From: Anaerolineales bacterium
GTDB lineage: Bacteria; Chloroflexota; Anaerolineae; Anaerolineales; Villigracilaceae
Length of the DNA: 64,000 nt
Direction of reading: 5' to 3'
NCBI GenBank assembly: GCA_030583885.1
Contig: CP129480.1
Location: forward strand, 2,792,714-2,856,713
In this document: in pieces, positions 30,289 to 38,126 of the stretch
How positions within the stretch are numbered: the stretch's first letter is position 1
Layout of the letters: the number at the start of each line of letters is the position of its first letter
Translations under genes and position numbers: made by a program
The notes under the pieces: generated by a model
Told to the model about the DNA's origin: nothing
The model's input: the letters and a program-made list of their open reading frames with translations, nothing else
Databases searched by the model: none

Positions 30289-30297
30289 GGCGCTGAG

Positions 30298-30624
30298 ATG
30301 AAACTTGCAAAGACCATTTCCCTGCTGGGCGTGCTGGCCATGACCGCCGCCATCCTCTATGGGTTCATCGTCGGCGATTTCGCCGGCGAAGGCAGCCAGC
30401 TGGCGTCCATGCCGTGGGGCATTGTCTCGCTCGTGGACCTGTACACCGGCTTCATCCTGTTCTCGTGCTGGATCTTCTACCGCGAAAAGTCCCTGCCCGC
30501 AGCCATCGCGTGGACGATTGCGATGATGGTCTTGGGATTCTTCACCGGCGCGCTGTATGCCTTCCTTGCACTGAGGTCAAGCAACGGCGACTGGCGTACG
30601 TTCTGGCTGGGGAAACATGCCTGA
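30298..30624 (+). CDS. Small membrane protein, DUF1475-like
   Basis: A 108-aa protein with three hydrophobic helices. The central motif YTGFILFSCWIFYREKS and MMVLGFFTGALYAFLAL resemble DUF1475 proteins, whose function is unknown. It starts 9 bp after the DUF1295 gene and overlaps the next gene by 8 bp, so translational coupling is likely. Confidence 0.6.
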   Translation: MKLAKTISLLGVLAMTAAILYGFIVGDFAGEGSQLASMPWGIVSLVDLYTGFILFSCWIFYREKSLPAAIAWTIAMMVLGFFTGALYAFLALRSSNGDWRTFWLGKHA

Positions 30625-31291
30625 GAAAGCCCGCGAACTGCTGGAGGAATTCCACAGTGTGACCGGCAAGGTCGGCTTGCTGGATACCATCATTCCGCCC
30701 GTCCTGTTCCTGCTGTTGAACGGACTGGCGGGCTTCGAAACTGCGATGGCCGGCTCGCTCGGGCTGGCATTCGTGATTGCCATCGTGCGTTTGAGACGCA
30801 GGCAATCCCTGGCGTATGCGCTGGCTGGCATGGGCAGTGTCGGGTTGGCAATTGCGCTGGCGTACCTGCTCGGGCGTTCCGAAGGCTACTTCCTGCCCGC
30901 CATCGTCAACGGCGGTTTGACCGTTGCGCTGGCGCTGGTCAGCATCATCATCCGCAAGCCGATGGTGGCATGGACGAGTTATCTCGCCCGCCGCTGGCCC
31001 CTCGACTGGTACTGGCATTCAAGGGTGCGCCCCGCCTACACCGAAGTCACCGTGGTCTGGGTGCTCTTCTTCGCCCTGCGCCTGTTCTGGCAGGTGACGC
31101 TCTTTCAGGGCAACGACATCAGCCAGCTTGCGCTCGTCAATGCGCTCATGGGCTGGCCTGCCATCGTGCTTCTGCTCATCTTCAGTTATTTGTATGGAAC
31201 CTGGCGTCTTGCCCGCTTGGGCGGTCCCAGCGTGGACGAGTTTCGGGAAAACCGGCCAGCCCCATGGCAAAGTCAGAGGCGCGGGTTTTAA
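30617..31291 (+). CDS. DUF3159-like membrane protein
   Basis: A 224-aa protein with about six membrane helices. Typical features are LLDTIIPPVLFLLLNGLAG, a Gly/Ala-rich core, and YTEVTVVWVLFFALRLFWQV. DUF3159 proteins are unassigned. It overlaps its upstream neighbour, and the photolyase ATG follows the stop directly. Confidence 0.68.
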   Translation: MPEKARELLEEFHSVTGKVGLLDTIIPPVLFLLLNGLAGFETAMAGSLGLAFVIAIVRLRRRQSLAYALAGMGSVGLAIALAYLLGRSEGYFLPAIVNGGLTVALALVSIIIRKPMVAWTSYLARRWPLDWYWHSRVRPAYTEVTVVWVLFFALRLFWQVTLFQGNDISQLALVNALMGWPAIVLLLIFSYLYGTWRLARLGGPSVDEFRENRPAPWQSQRRGF

Positions 31292-32653
31292 ATGACCTCC
31301 ATCTGGTGGATTCGCCGCGACTTAAGACTGACGGACAACCTCGCGCTTCATTCCGCGCTGACCCATGGTTCGGTTATCCCGGTCTTCATCCTCGACCCGG
31401 CATTTTCCACCCAATCCCCCCGCCGCAGGGACTTCCTGTACGCGGGGCTTCACGCACTCGATCACGAACTGCGGAAACGCGGTTCCCATCTCGTCATCCG
31501 CACAGGCAAACCCGTGGATGTGCTGCGGCGGTTGTTCGACGAAGTCAAAGCAAATGCCGTCCACGCCGAAGAGGACTTCACGCCCTACGCCCGCAGGCGG
31601 GATGCGCTCATTGCAAAACTCCTGCCCCTCCAACTCGTCGGCGGACAGACGGTGCATCATCCCAAATCCATCCTGAAAAAGGATGGCAGGCCGTACACGG
31701 TCTATACGCCTTATTCCAAGGCATGGAAGGCGGCGCTCGGCGGAATCGAATTGATCCCCACGCCGGTGAAGATAAACACCCCGCAGGGATTCCCATCCGA
31801 GTCATTGCCAAAATTTGAAAGCAATAAACTCTTCCCTGCTGGCGAAGAAGAAGCATTGACCAGACTCGAAGAATTTCTGCACAAACGAATCCATGAGTAC
31901 GCCGACAATCGCAACCGCATGGACCTGGACGGCACGTCCGCGCTCTCGCCCTATCTTCGTTTCGGCATGATCGGCTTGCGCCAAGCCGTCCACGCGGTAA
32001 AACTTTCCAACCTTCAACCCTTCCAACCTGCCAACCCAAAAGGCGCGGAAATCTGGCTCAATGAACTGATCTGGCGTGAGTTCTACATCCAAATCCTGTT
32101 TCACTTCCCGCACGTGAGCAGCGGCGCGTTCAATCCATCCCTGGCGAATATCCCCTGGCGAAACAATGAATCCGAATTCGCCGCATGGAAAAATGGTCTC
32201 ACGGGTATGCCCATTGTGGATGCCGCCATGCGTCAACTAAAGGAAACGGGTTGGATGCACAACCGCGCACGCATGGTCGTTGCATCGTTTCTGGTCAAGG
32301 ATCTGCTGATCGACTGGCGCTGGGGCGAGGCATGGTTCATGGTAAATCTGCTCGACGGCGACCTCGCCGCGAACAACGGCGGCTGGCAATGGACGGCCGG
32401 CACCGGCACCGATGCCGCGCCGTATTTCAGGATCTTCAATCCTGTGCTGCAAAGCGCAAAGTTTGACCCGCACGGGGAGTACATCCGCAAGTGGGTTCCT
32501 GAATTAGGCGGGTTGGGCATGGATGAAATTCACGCGCCCTGGGAATATGAAATCAAAGCCGCGGGATATCCTGAAAAACCGATCATAGACCGTGAAGTTG
32601 TCAAGGAAAGAACATTGATGGCGTATCGCCTTTCAAAGGAACAAGCAAGATGA
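31292..32653 (+). CDS. phr: Deoxyribodipyrimidine photolyase
   Basis: A 453-aa protein that repairs cyclobutane pyrimidine dimers with blue light and reduced FAD. It has an N-terminal antenna-chromophore domain (SIWWIRRDLRLTDNLAL) and a C-terminal FAD domain with TSALSPYLRFGMIGLRQ, WLNELIWREFYIQI, TGMPIVDAAMRQLKETGWMH and DGDLAANNGGWQW. The layout matches class I CPD photolyases. Its position in the CarH-like regulator's operon is a known combination in light-responsive bacteria. It overlaps the next gene's ATG by 4 bases. Confidence 0.94.
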   Translation: MTSIWWIRRDLRLTDNLALHSALTHGSVIPVFILDPAFSTQSPRRRDFLYAGLHALDHELRKRGSHLVIRTGKPVDVLRRLFDEVKANAVHAEEDFTPYARRRDALIAKLLPLQLVGGQTVHHPKSILKKDGRPYTVYTPYSKAWKAALGGIELIPTPVKINTPQGFPSESLPKFESNKLFPAGEEEALTRLEEFLHKRIHEYADNRNRMDLDGTSALSPYLRFGMIGLRQAVHAVKLSNLQPFQPANPKGAEIWLNELIWREFYIQILFHFPHVSSGAFNPSLANIPWRNNESEFAAWKNGLTGMPIVDAAMRQLKETGWMHNRARMVVASFLVKDLLIDWRWGEAWFMVNLLDGDLAANNGGWQWTAGTGTDAAPYFRIFNPVLQSAKFDPHGEYIRKWVPELGGLGMDEIHAPWEYEIKAAGYPEKPIIDREVVKERTLMAYRLSKEQAR

Positions 32654-33615
32654 TAAGGAAGGTATTGCGCGCGATGGGAATCGCATTGGCGGTCATCCTC
32701 GCGCTGGTTTTGATTGGTCCGTTCCTCGTCCCTGTGCCGCCATTGGAAAACACCCTTCCAATGGAAGACCTCACAGACGCCGACAGCAGGTTCGTTGAGA
32801 TCAACGGTGTTAACGTGCATTACAAGACATGGGGCAAAGGCGAACCGGCGTTTATTCTCCTGCATGGGTTCGGCGCAAGCCTGTTCTCGTGGCGCGAAGT
32901 GACTGAACCTCTCGCTGAAATTGGCACCGTCATCGCCTATGACCGCCCCGCATTCGGCCTGACCGAACGTCCGCTGGAGTGGGAAGGGGAAAGTCCCTAC
33001 GGCCCGCAGGCTCAGGTTAACCTTGTCATTGGGCTGATGGATAAATTCAATATCGAAAAAGCCATCCTGGTCGGCAACTCTGCGGGCGGAACAGTTTCCA
33101 TGCAGGTCGCCTTGCAATATCCGCAAAGAGTGTCGGCGTTAATTCTTGTCGATGCGGCCGTCTATGCGGGCGGGGGCGCGCCGTCATGGATCCGCCCCCT
33201 TTTGGGCGCGCCGCAATTCGATCACCTGGGTCCGCTTGTTTCCCGTCAACTTCAGGCGCAGGGAACCGAGTTCATCAGAACCGCCTGGCACGATCCATCG
33301 AGGATCACGCCCGATGTTTTTGAAGGCTATCAAAAACCGCTGCAGGCTGAAAACTGGGACCGGGCGCTTTGGGAGCTCACCCTCGCCAGTCAGGAAAGCG
33401 GCCTGGCCGATAGGTTAAACGAGATCACCCTGCCCGTACTGGTCATCACTGGCGACGATGACCGCATCGTCCCGACCGAACAATCGCTGCGGCTCGCAGG
33501 TGAATTGCCCAACGCCACGCTGGGCGTCATCCCGCAAAGCGGACATCTCCCGCATGAGGAAAACCCCCTGGAATTCATGCGGACCGTGGCCGGGTTTCTT
33601 TCCACACTGCAATGA
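32650..33615 (+). CDS. Alpha/beta-fold hydrolase, membrane-anchored
   Basis: A 321-aa protein with an N-terminal transmembrane anchor (about residues 5-27). The hydrolase fold has oxyanion region ILLHGFGASLFSW, nucleophile elbow VGNSAGGTVS (Ser), Asp in VITGDDDRIVP and a C-terminal His in QSGHLPHEEN. The substrate is unknown. It overlaps photolyase upstream and the P450 downstream by 4 bases each, so it belongs to the light operon. Carotenoid ester or lipid chemistry is a guess. Confidence 0.87.
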   Translation: MIRKVLRAMGIALAVILALVLIGPFLVPVPPLENTLPMEDLTDADSRFVEINGVNVHYKTWGKGEPAFILLHGFGASLFSWREVTEPLAEIGTVIAYDRPAFGLTERPLEWEGESPYGPQAQVNLVIGLMDKFNIEKAILVGNSAGGTVSMQVALQYPQRVSALILVDAAVYAGGGAPSWIRPLLGAPQFDHLGPLVSRQLQAQGTEFIRTAWHDPSRITPDVFEGYQKPLQAENWDRALWELTLASQESGLADRLNEITLPVLVITGDDDRIVPTEQSLRLAGELPNATLGVIPQSGHLPHEENPLEFMRTVAGFLSTLQ

Positions 33616-34862
33616 CAAAACCGCTTACCCCTGAAACCGGGCGCGCCGCATTGCGCGCCTTGCTAAAAGAAAAATCACCGCTGGGTCCATTGAAGGTAAT
33701 GGCAAAACATGTCGGGCGTTTCTTTCAGATCCCCATCCCCGGCTTTCGCCCGTATGTTGTCTTCGGTCCCGAAGCCGTCCGTAAAGTTCTCGTCACCGAG
33801 CGGGACAAGGTCTTATGGCGCAACACAGACCCTGTTACAGATTTGCTGGACCGCGGCGTGCTGGTCGTGGACGGTGAAGAGCACGATAAATATCGCGCCC
33901 TGATGGAACCGCCGCTTCAGCCTGCGCGCCTGGCTGGGTACACCCAAATGATGATCGCCCAAACGGACAGGGTCACCTCCCAATGGCAGCATGGTGAGAC
34001 GGTGGACATGCTGGTCGAAAGCCGCAAGATCGCCCTGCTGATCATCATGCAAACCCTGTTCAGCAGGGATATTTGGGATGACCTCCCGCGTCTCTGGAGC
34101 CCGATCGTCAAAGCCATCGAATACATCTCCCCCGGCGCCTGGATCATCTGGCGCAAGATCCCCCGTTTCGGCTTTCGCAAGCCGTTGAAAGTACTGGATG
34201 ATTATTTGTTCGGAATCATTGCGGACAGAAGAAAGGAAGAAGGAAAAAACAACGATGTACTCCAGCACCTCATGGATGCAGGCCTGACCGACAAGGTCAT
34301 CTGCGATCAAATGCTGACCATGATGATCGCGGGACATGACACCTCCACCGCCCTGCTGGCATGGGTCTTTGCACTATTGGGGCAGCATCCCGATACTCAT
34401 GCACATGTCACCTTTGAAGTGGATTCCATGGAAAAATCCCCGCTGCTCGACCATGTCATCAAGGAGAGTCTGCGGCTTTATCCACCCATCCACATAGGCA
34501 ACCGCCGCATTGCGGAAGAAATGGACTTCGATGGCAATAAAATCCCAAGGCATGAGCGGCTTTTTTATTCCATCTACCTCACCCATCGCGATCCCGAAAT
34601 CTGGGAAAACGCGGATGCTTTTTGCCCCGAACGATTCTCTCTCGGACGCAAGACACCGCCCATGAGCTACATTCCATTTGGCGGCGGACCACGTGCGTGC
34701 ATCGGCGCGGCATTTGGTCAGGCGGAGGCGCGGATTGTCATCTCGCGCCTTCTGAAAACTCACACATTCGAATTCACCGATCATCCAATTCATCCGCACA
34801 TGGGCGCAACGCTTGAACCGCGCCCCGGCGTGATGATGAGGGTTGTAAAACGAAATAAATAA
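33612..34862 (+). CDS. Cytochrome P450, candidate carotenoid hydroxylase
   Basis: A 416-aa protein. The I-helix oxygen-activation motif is AGHDTSTALL, the K-helix ExxR is ESLRLYP, and the heme loop is FGGGPRACIGAAFG with the thiolate ligand at Cys363. No membrane anchor. It lies directly upstream of lycopene cyclase in an operon that also holds crtI. In Thermus a P450 (CYP175A1) hydroxylates beta-carotene rings, so a ring hydroxylase is a reasonable inference. Ferredoxin or reductase partners are not in the window. Confidence 0.9.
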   Translation: MTKPLTPETGRAALRALLKEKSPLGPLKVMAKHVGRFFQIPIPGFRPYVVFGPEAVRKVLVTERDKVLWRNTDPVTDLLDRGVLVVDGEEHDKYRALMEPPLQPARLAGYTQMMIAQTDRVTSQWQHGETVDMLVESRKIALLIIMQTLFSRDIWDDLPRLWSPIVKAIEYISPGAWIIWRKIPRFGFRKPLKVLDDYLFGIIADRRKEEGKNNDVLQHLMDAGLTDKVICDQMLTMMIAGHDTSTALLAWVFALLGQHPDTHAHVTFEVDSMEKSPLLDHVIKESLRLYPPIHIGNRRIAEEMDFDGNKIPRHERLFYSIYLTHRDPEIWENADAFCPERFSLGRKTPPMSYIPFGGGPRACIGAAFGQAEARIVISRLLKTHTFEFTDHPIHPHMGATLEPRPGVMMRVVKRNK

Positions 34863-34883
34863 ACCACCCGTTTGGAATCACAA

Positions 34884-35678
34884 ATGACCTACTTCGGATT
34901 TCTCCTGCGCTTTCTCGTCATCCCCATCGTGATCCTTCTCGTTATCACCTGGCGGGACAATAAAAACAACAAACCCGCACCTGGCTTTCAAAACGGCCGG
35001 GCCGTCTGGATCGCGATACTTGTCCATGTCATCATCGCAGTGGTTTACACCACCCCCTGGGATAATTATCTCGTTGCAACAGGCGTGTGGTACTACAACC
35101 CGCACCTCGTCACAGGCATAGTCTTTGGCTACGTCCCTATCGAAGAGTATACGTTCTTTGTTTTGGAAACGCTGCTCTCAGGTCTATGGTGGTGGTTCCT
35201 GGCAAGAAGAATTGCCGAACCCGGGGGCCCTTTTCAGCCTTCAAAGTCTGGCCGGATGATCGCAGCCGGCATTTTGTTCCTTGCCTGGATTATTTTCACG
35301 GTGTTATTCTTCAGCGACAATAAATCCATCACCTACCTGTCGATCACTCTTTTCTGGGCGTTGCCGGCCATCTTCCCACAGCTGCTTTATGGCGCAGATA
35401 TTCTCTGGCATTACCGCAGGCTTGTTTTTCCCGGCTTCCTCGTCCCCGGCGCATATCTCTCGTTGACGGACATCGTGGCACTTACCGATTCAACCTGGTC
35501 CATCGCAAAGGACCAGACCACGGGCATCCTTTTCTTTGGTATTCTGCCTCTCGAAGAAGTGGTCTTCTTTTTCATCACCAACATCCTCATCATTTTCGGG
35601 ATGACACTTCTTCTGTCCAACATTGGCCAGCAAAGATTCAGGACGTGGAAGGATAATAACTACAAGGGGCTCCCATAA
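34884..35678 (+). CDS. Lycopene cyclase, fused two-domain (CrtYc-CrtYd type)
   Basis: A 264-aa protein with about seven membrane helices made of two copies of the lycopene-cyclase domain. The first ends GYVPIEEYTFFVLETLL, the second FFGILPLEEVVFFFITN; the PxEE motifs are thought to act in proton-driven cyclisation. Cyclic carotenoids (beta- or epsilon-ring) are expected. The ATG start at 34884 is preferred over an upstream in-frame TTG. The last base of its stop is the first base of the following remnant's ATG. Confidence 0.9.
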   Translation: MTYFGFLLRFLVIPIVILLVITWRDNKNNKPAPGFQNGRAVWIAILVHVIIAVVYTTPWDNYLVATGVWYYNPHLVTGIVFGYVPIEEYTFFVLETLLSGLWWWFLARRIAEPGGPFQPSKSGRMIAAGILFLAWIIFTVLFFSDNKSITYLSITLFWALPAIFPQLLYGADILWHYRRLVFPGFLVPGAYLSLTDIVALTDSTWSIAKDQTTGILFFGILPLEEVVFFFITNILIIFGMTLLLSNIGQQRFRTWKDNNYKGLP

Positions 35679-35854
35679 TGCCCGATCCATTTGAAAGGCG
35701 GCACTATTTGAACATCGAAACCTTCCGCAAAAATGGGCAGGGTGTCAAAACTCCGCTATGGTTTGTGCTGGTTGAATTGAAATGGGAACCACGCCCAAAA
35801 TGGATCGCCGCTTTCCAATCAGTCGCCTTCAGGCGCGTCGCTGACAATGTATAA
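35678..35854 (+). pseudogene. N-terminal remnant of an FMN/F420-binding PPOX-type protein
   Basis: A 58-codon frame starting MPDPFERRHYLNIETFRKNG. The pattern YLNxETFRxxGxxVxTPLWFV is typical for the start of PPOX-class FMN/F420-dependent oxidoreductases. After about residue 32 the similarity stops and the frame runs into the antisense 3' end of the glycosyltransferase gene, so the rest of the gene has been deleted. Expression may continue from the carotenoid operon. Confidence 0.5.
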
Positions 35855-36751
35855 CGGTCTGCCTTTTGCTTCGTCATAGAGGCGGCCGATATATTCGCCA
35901 AGAACCCCAAGCGAAATCAACTGCACCCCGCCAAGGAACAGGACCGCGATCAAGGTGGTCGCCTGGCCAAAGAATGCCCCCGATCCCGTGATGCGCATAT
36001 AAATTACAACGGGGATGGCAAGGATGGCGATCCCCGCCGAGACAAAGCCAAAGAAAGTTGCAACCTGCAGGGGAAAATAGGAAAAACTTGTGATGGCGTT
36101 CAGCGCAAGCCTGAACATCTTCCTGAACGGATATTTGGTCACACCCGCATAACGTGCAGCGCGCTTATAGGTGACGCCGATCTGCCTGAACCCAACCCAG
36201 GCGGACATACCTCGTGGAAAGCGGTGCCGTTCCTTCATCTGCTTGAGGACATCCACTACCTTGCGATCCATCAGACGGAAGTCACCGGTATCCACCGGGA
36301 TTTTCACATCCGTAATGCGATAGATGAGGCGGTAGAACAGGGACGCCGTCCACAACTTGAACCACGATTCACCCTCACGCTCGCCGCGCACGGCGTACAC
36401 AACCTCGTAGCCTTCCTTCCACTTCGCTGCAAGGTCAAGAATGGTTTCCGGCGGATCCTGCAGGTCTGCATCAATGATAATCACCGCATCGCCGCGCGCA
36501 TAATCCCAGCCGGCGGTGATGGCAACCTGATGCCCGAAATTCCGCGCAAAGATGACGGGGCGCACATGCTTGTTTGCCCGCGCAAGTTCCCGGATCTTTT
36601 CCGTCGAACCGTCCGTGGAGCCGTCATCAACAAGAATGAGCTCCCAGGGTTCGCCTGATGATTCCATGACATCCGTTATGCGGCGGTACAACTCCGGAAG
36701 GTTTTCAATTTCGTTATAGATGGGGGCGATGATCGAGTATGTAATTTTCAT
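35819..36751 (-). CDS. Family 2 glycosyltransferase, GtrB/DPM1-like
   Basis: A 310-aa protein. The GT-A domain has [28 protein letters not shown] and the metal-binding DADLQDPPE. Two C-terminal transmembrane helices (about residues 230-290) are followed by [13 protein letters not shown], usual for enzymes loading a sugar onto polyprenyl phosphate. The start at 36751 (MKITYS) is preferred over a longer open extension that overlaps thrC. It is 13 bp downstream of thrC on the same strand. The product would feed envelope glycan assembly. Confidence 0.88.
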   Translation of the reverse strand: MKITYSIIAPIYNEIENLPELYRRITDVMESSGEPWELILVDDGSTDGSTEKIRELARANKHVRPVIFARNFGHQVAITAGWDYARGDAVIIIDADLQDPPETILDLAAKWKEGYEVVYAVRGEREGESWFKLWTASLFYRLIYRITDVKIPVDTGDFRLMDRKVVDVLKQMKERHRFPRGMSAWVGFRQIGVTYKRAARYAGVTKYPFRKMFRLALNAITSFSYFPLQVATFFGFVSAGIAILAIPVVIYMRITGSGAFFGQATTLIAVLFLGGVQLISLGVLGEYIGRLYDEAKGRPLYIVSDAPEGD

Positions 36752-36764
36752 GGACAATCGGTAC

Positions 36765-38033
36765 TCATAATATTTTTTTGACCGCAGCCAGCGTGGGTTC
36801 GATGATCGGCGCAGGCTGGACAGCCTGCATCGCAGCACGGACGTCCTTGAGGCCGCTGCCGGTATTCATCAACAGGATCGGATCGTCGCTTCCGACCAGT
36901 CCCGAGCCTGCCGCCTTGACCAAACCGGCATACGCCGTCGCCCCGGCTGGTTCGGCAAAGACCCCCATCTTCCCCAGCTCCGCAATGGACTGGATGATCG
37001 CAGCATCAGTCACGGTGACGTACGTGCCTTCGGTCTGCACCGCCGCCCGCACGGCACGGACGCCGTCCCGCGGCAGATCCACCGAGATACTGTCTGCGAT
37101 CGTCATTGCAGAGACGGGCGTGATGGTTTCTGTATTTGCATGGAAGGCGTTTGCAATCGCGGCGGAACCTTCGGCCTGTACGCCAATGATACGCGGCATG
37201 TTCGGAATCCATCCCAGCGCCATCAGGTCTTTAAATCCCTTGTGGATGCCGGAGATGATATTACCGTCACCCACGGAAACAAAAATTGCCAGCGGCGCAT
37301 GGTCACCCAGGGCGCTGTCTTTTTTATGCCAGGCACGATGTGCCTCGATCCACCATTCCCAAATTTCAAAAGCGGCGGTCTTCTTGCCTTCCAAAGTAAA
37401 TGGATTGTAGCCGGTGTTGCGGCAATACCAGCCGAACTCGTCCGCGGCTTTGACCGTCAGGTCAAAGGCATCGTCATACGTGCCATCCACAAGGATGACC
37501 TTCGCGCCAAAAACCAGCAGCTGCGCCACCTTTGCCTGCGGCGCGGACTTGGGCGCGAAGATAATGGCTTTTTGGCCCACTGCGGCGGCCATACCCGCCA
37601 GTGCTGCGCCCGCATTTCCTGTGGAAGCAGTCACAACAACTTCGGATTTCAATTCCTGGGCGCGGGCCACCACCACTGCGCTGGCCCGATCCTTAAAGGA
37701 TGCCGTGGGGTTGCGCGACTCGTCCTTTAGCCAGAGATGTTTGAGGTGTAGTTTTTCAGCCAGGCGCGGCAGGGCAAATACCGGCGTCCAGCCCGCGGCG
37801 TGCAGGGGGGTTGAGTCTCCGCCCGGTTCAGCGACAGGTAAAAGCGGCAGATATCGCCAAAGCGAGGATTCCGTCCGTGAGGTAATATCCTCGGGCTGGA
37901 ATTTCTTTCGGATGGAATCGTAATCAAGGACCACATCCAGGTTACCGCCGTCCCTGGGGCAGGTGTATGTGACCTGGCCCTGCAGGTACTCGGTTCCGCA
38001 CAGAGAGCATTTATAGCCGGTGAAATTTTTCAT
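36765..38033 (-). CDS. thrC: Threonine synthase
   Basis: A 422-aa PLP enzyme converting O-phosphohomoserine to threonine. The N-terminal zinc-ribbon-like part has CSLCG and YTCPRDGG. The PLP lysine is in [11 protein letters not shown], and the phosphate-binding loop is [16 protein letters not shown]. Length and motif order match long ThrC. It stands alone, with terminator sequence upstream belonging to the next operon. Confidence 0.92.
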   Translation of the reverse strand: MKNFTGYKCSLCGTEYLQGQVTYTCPRDGGNLDVVLDYDSIRKKFQPEDITSRTESSLWRYLPLLPVAEPGGDSTPLHAAGWTPVFALPRLAEKLHLKHLWLKDESRNPTASFKDRASAVVVARAQELKSEVVVTASTGNAGAALAGMAAAVGQKAIIFAPKSAPQAKVAQLLVFGAKVILVDGTYDDAFDLTVKAADEFGWYCRNTGYNPFTLEGKKTAAFEIWEWWIEAHRAWHKKDSALGDHAPLAIFVSVGDGNIISGIHKGFKDLMALGWIPNMPRIIGVQAEGSAAIANAFHANTETITPVSAMTIADSISVDLPRDGVRAVRAAVQTEGTYVTVTDAAIIQSIAELGKMGVFAEPAGATAYAGLVKAAGSGLVGSDDPILLMNTGSGLKDVRAAMQAVQPAPIIEPTLAAVKKIL

Positions 38034-38082
38034 AGCCCTATTATTTTACTCCATATATAAGCAGACTTGATGTTTAAAAAAA

Positions 38083-38119
38083 GGACTCCCGGGCCTTAAA
38101 GGCCCGGGAGTCCTTTTTT
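38083..38119. terminator. Terminator ending the xdh operon
   Basis: GGACTCCCGGGCC and GGCCCGGGAGTCC form a perfect 13-bp stem with a 5-nt loop. T-runs lie on both sides, so it works for the minus-strand hydroxylase gene ending at 38127 and in reverse. Confidence 0.88.
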
Positions 38120-38126
38120 CGTTTTC

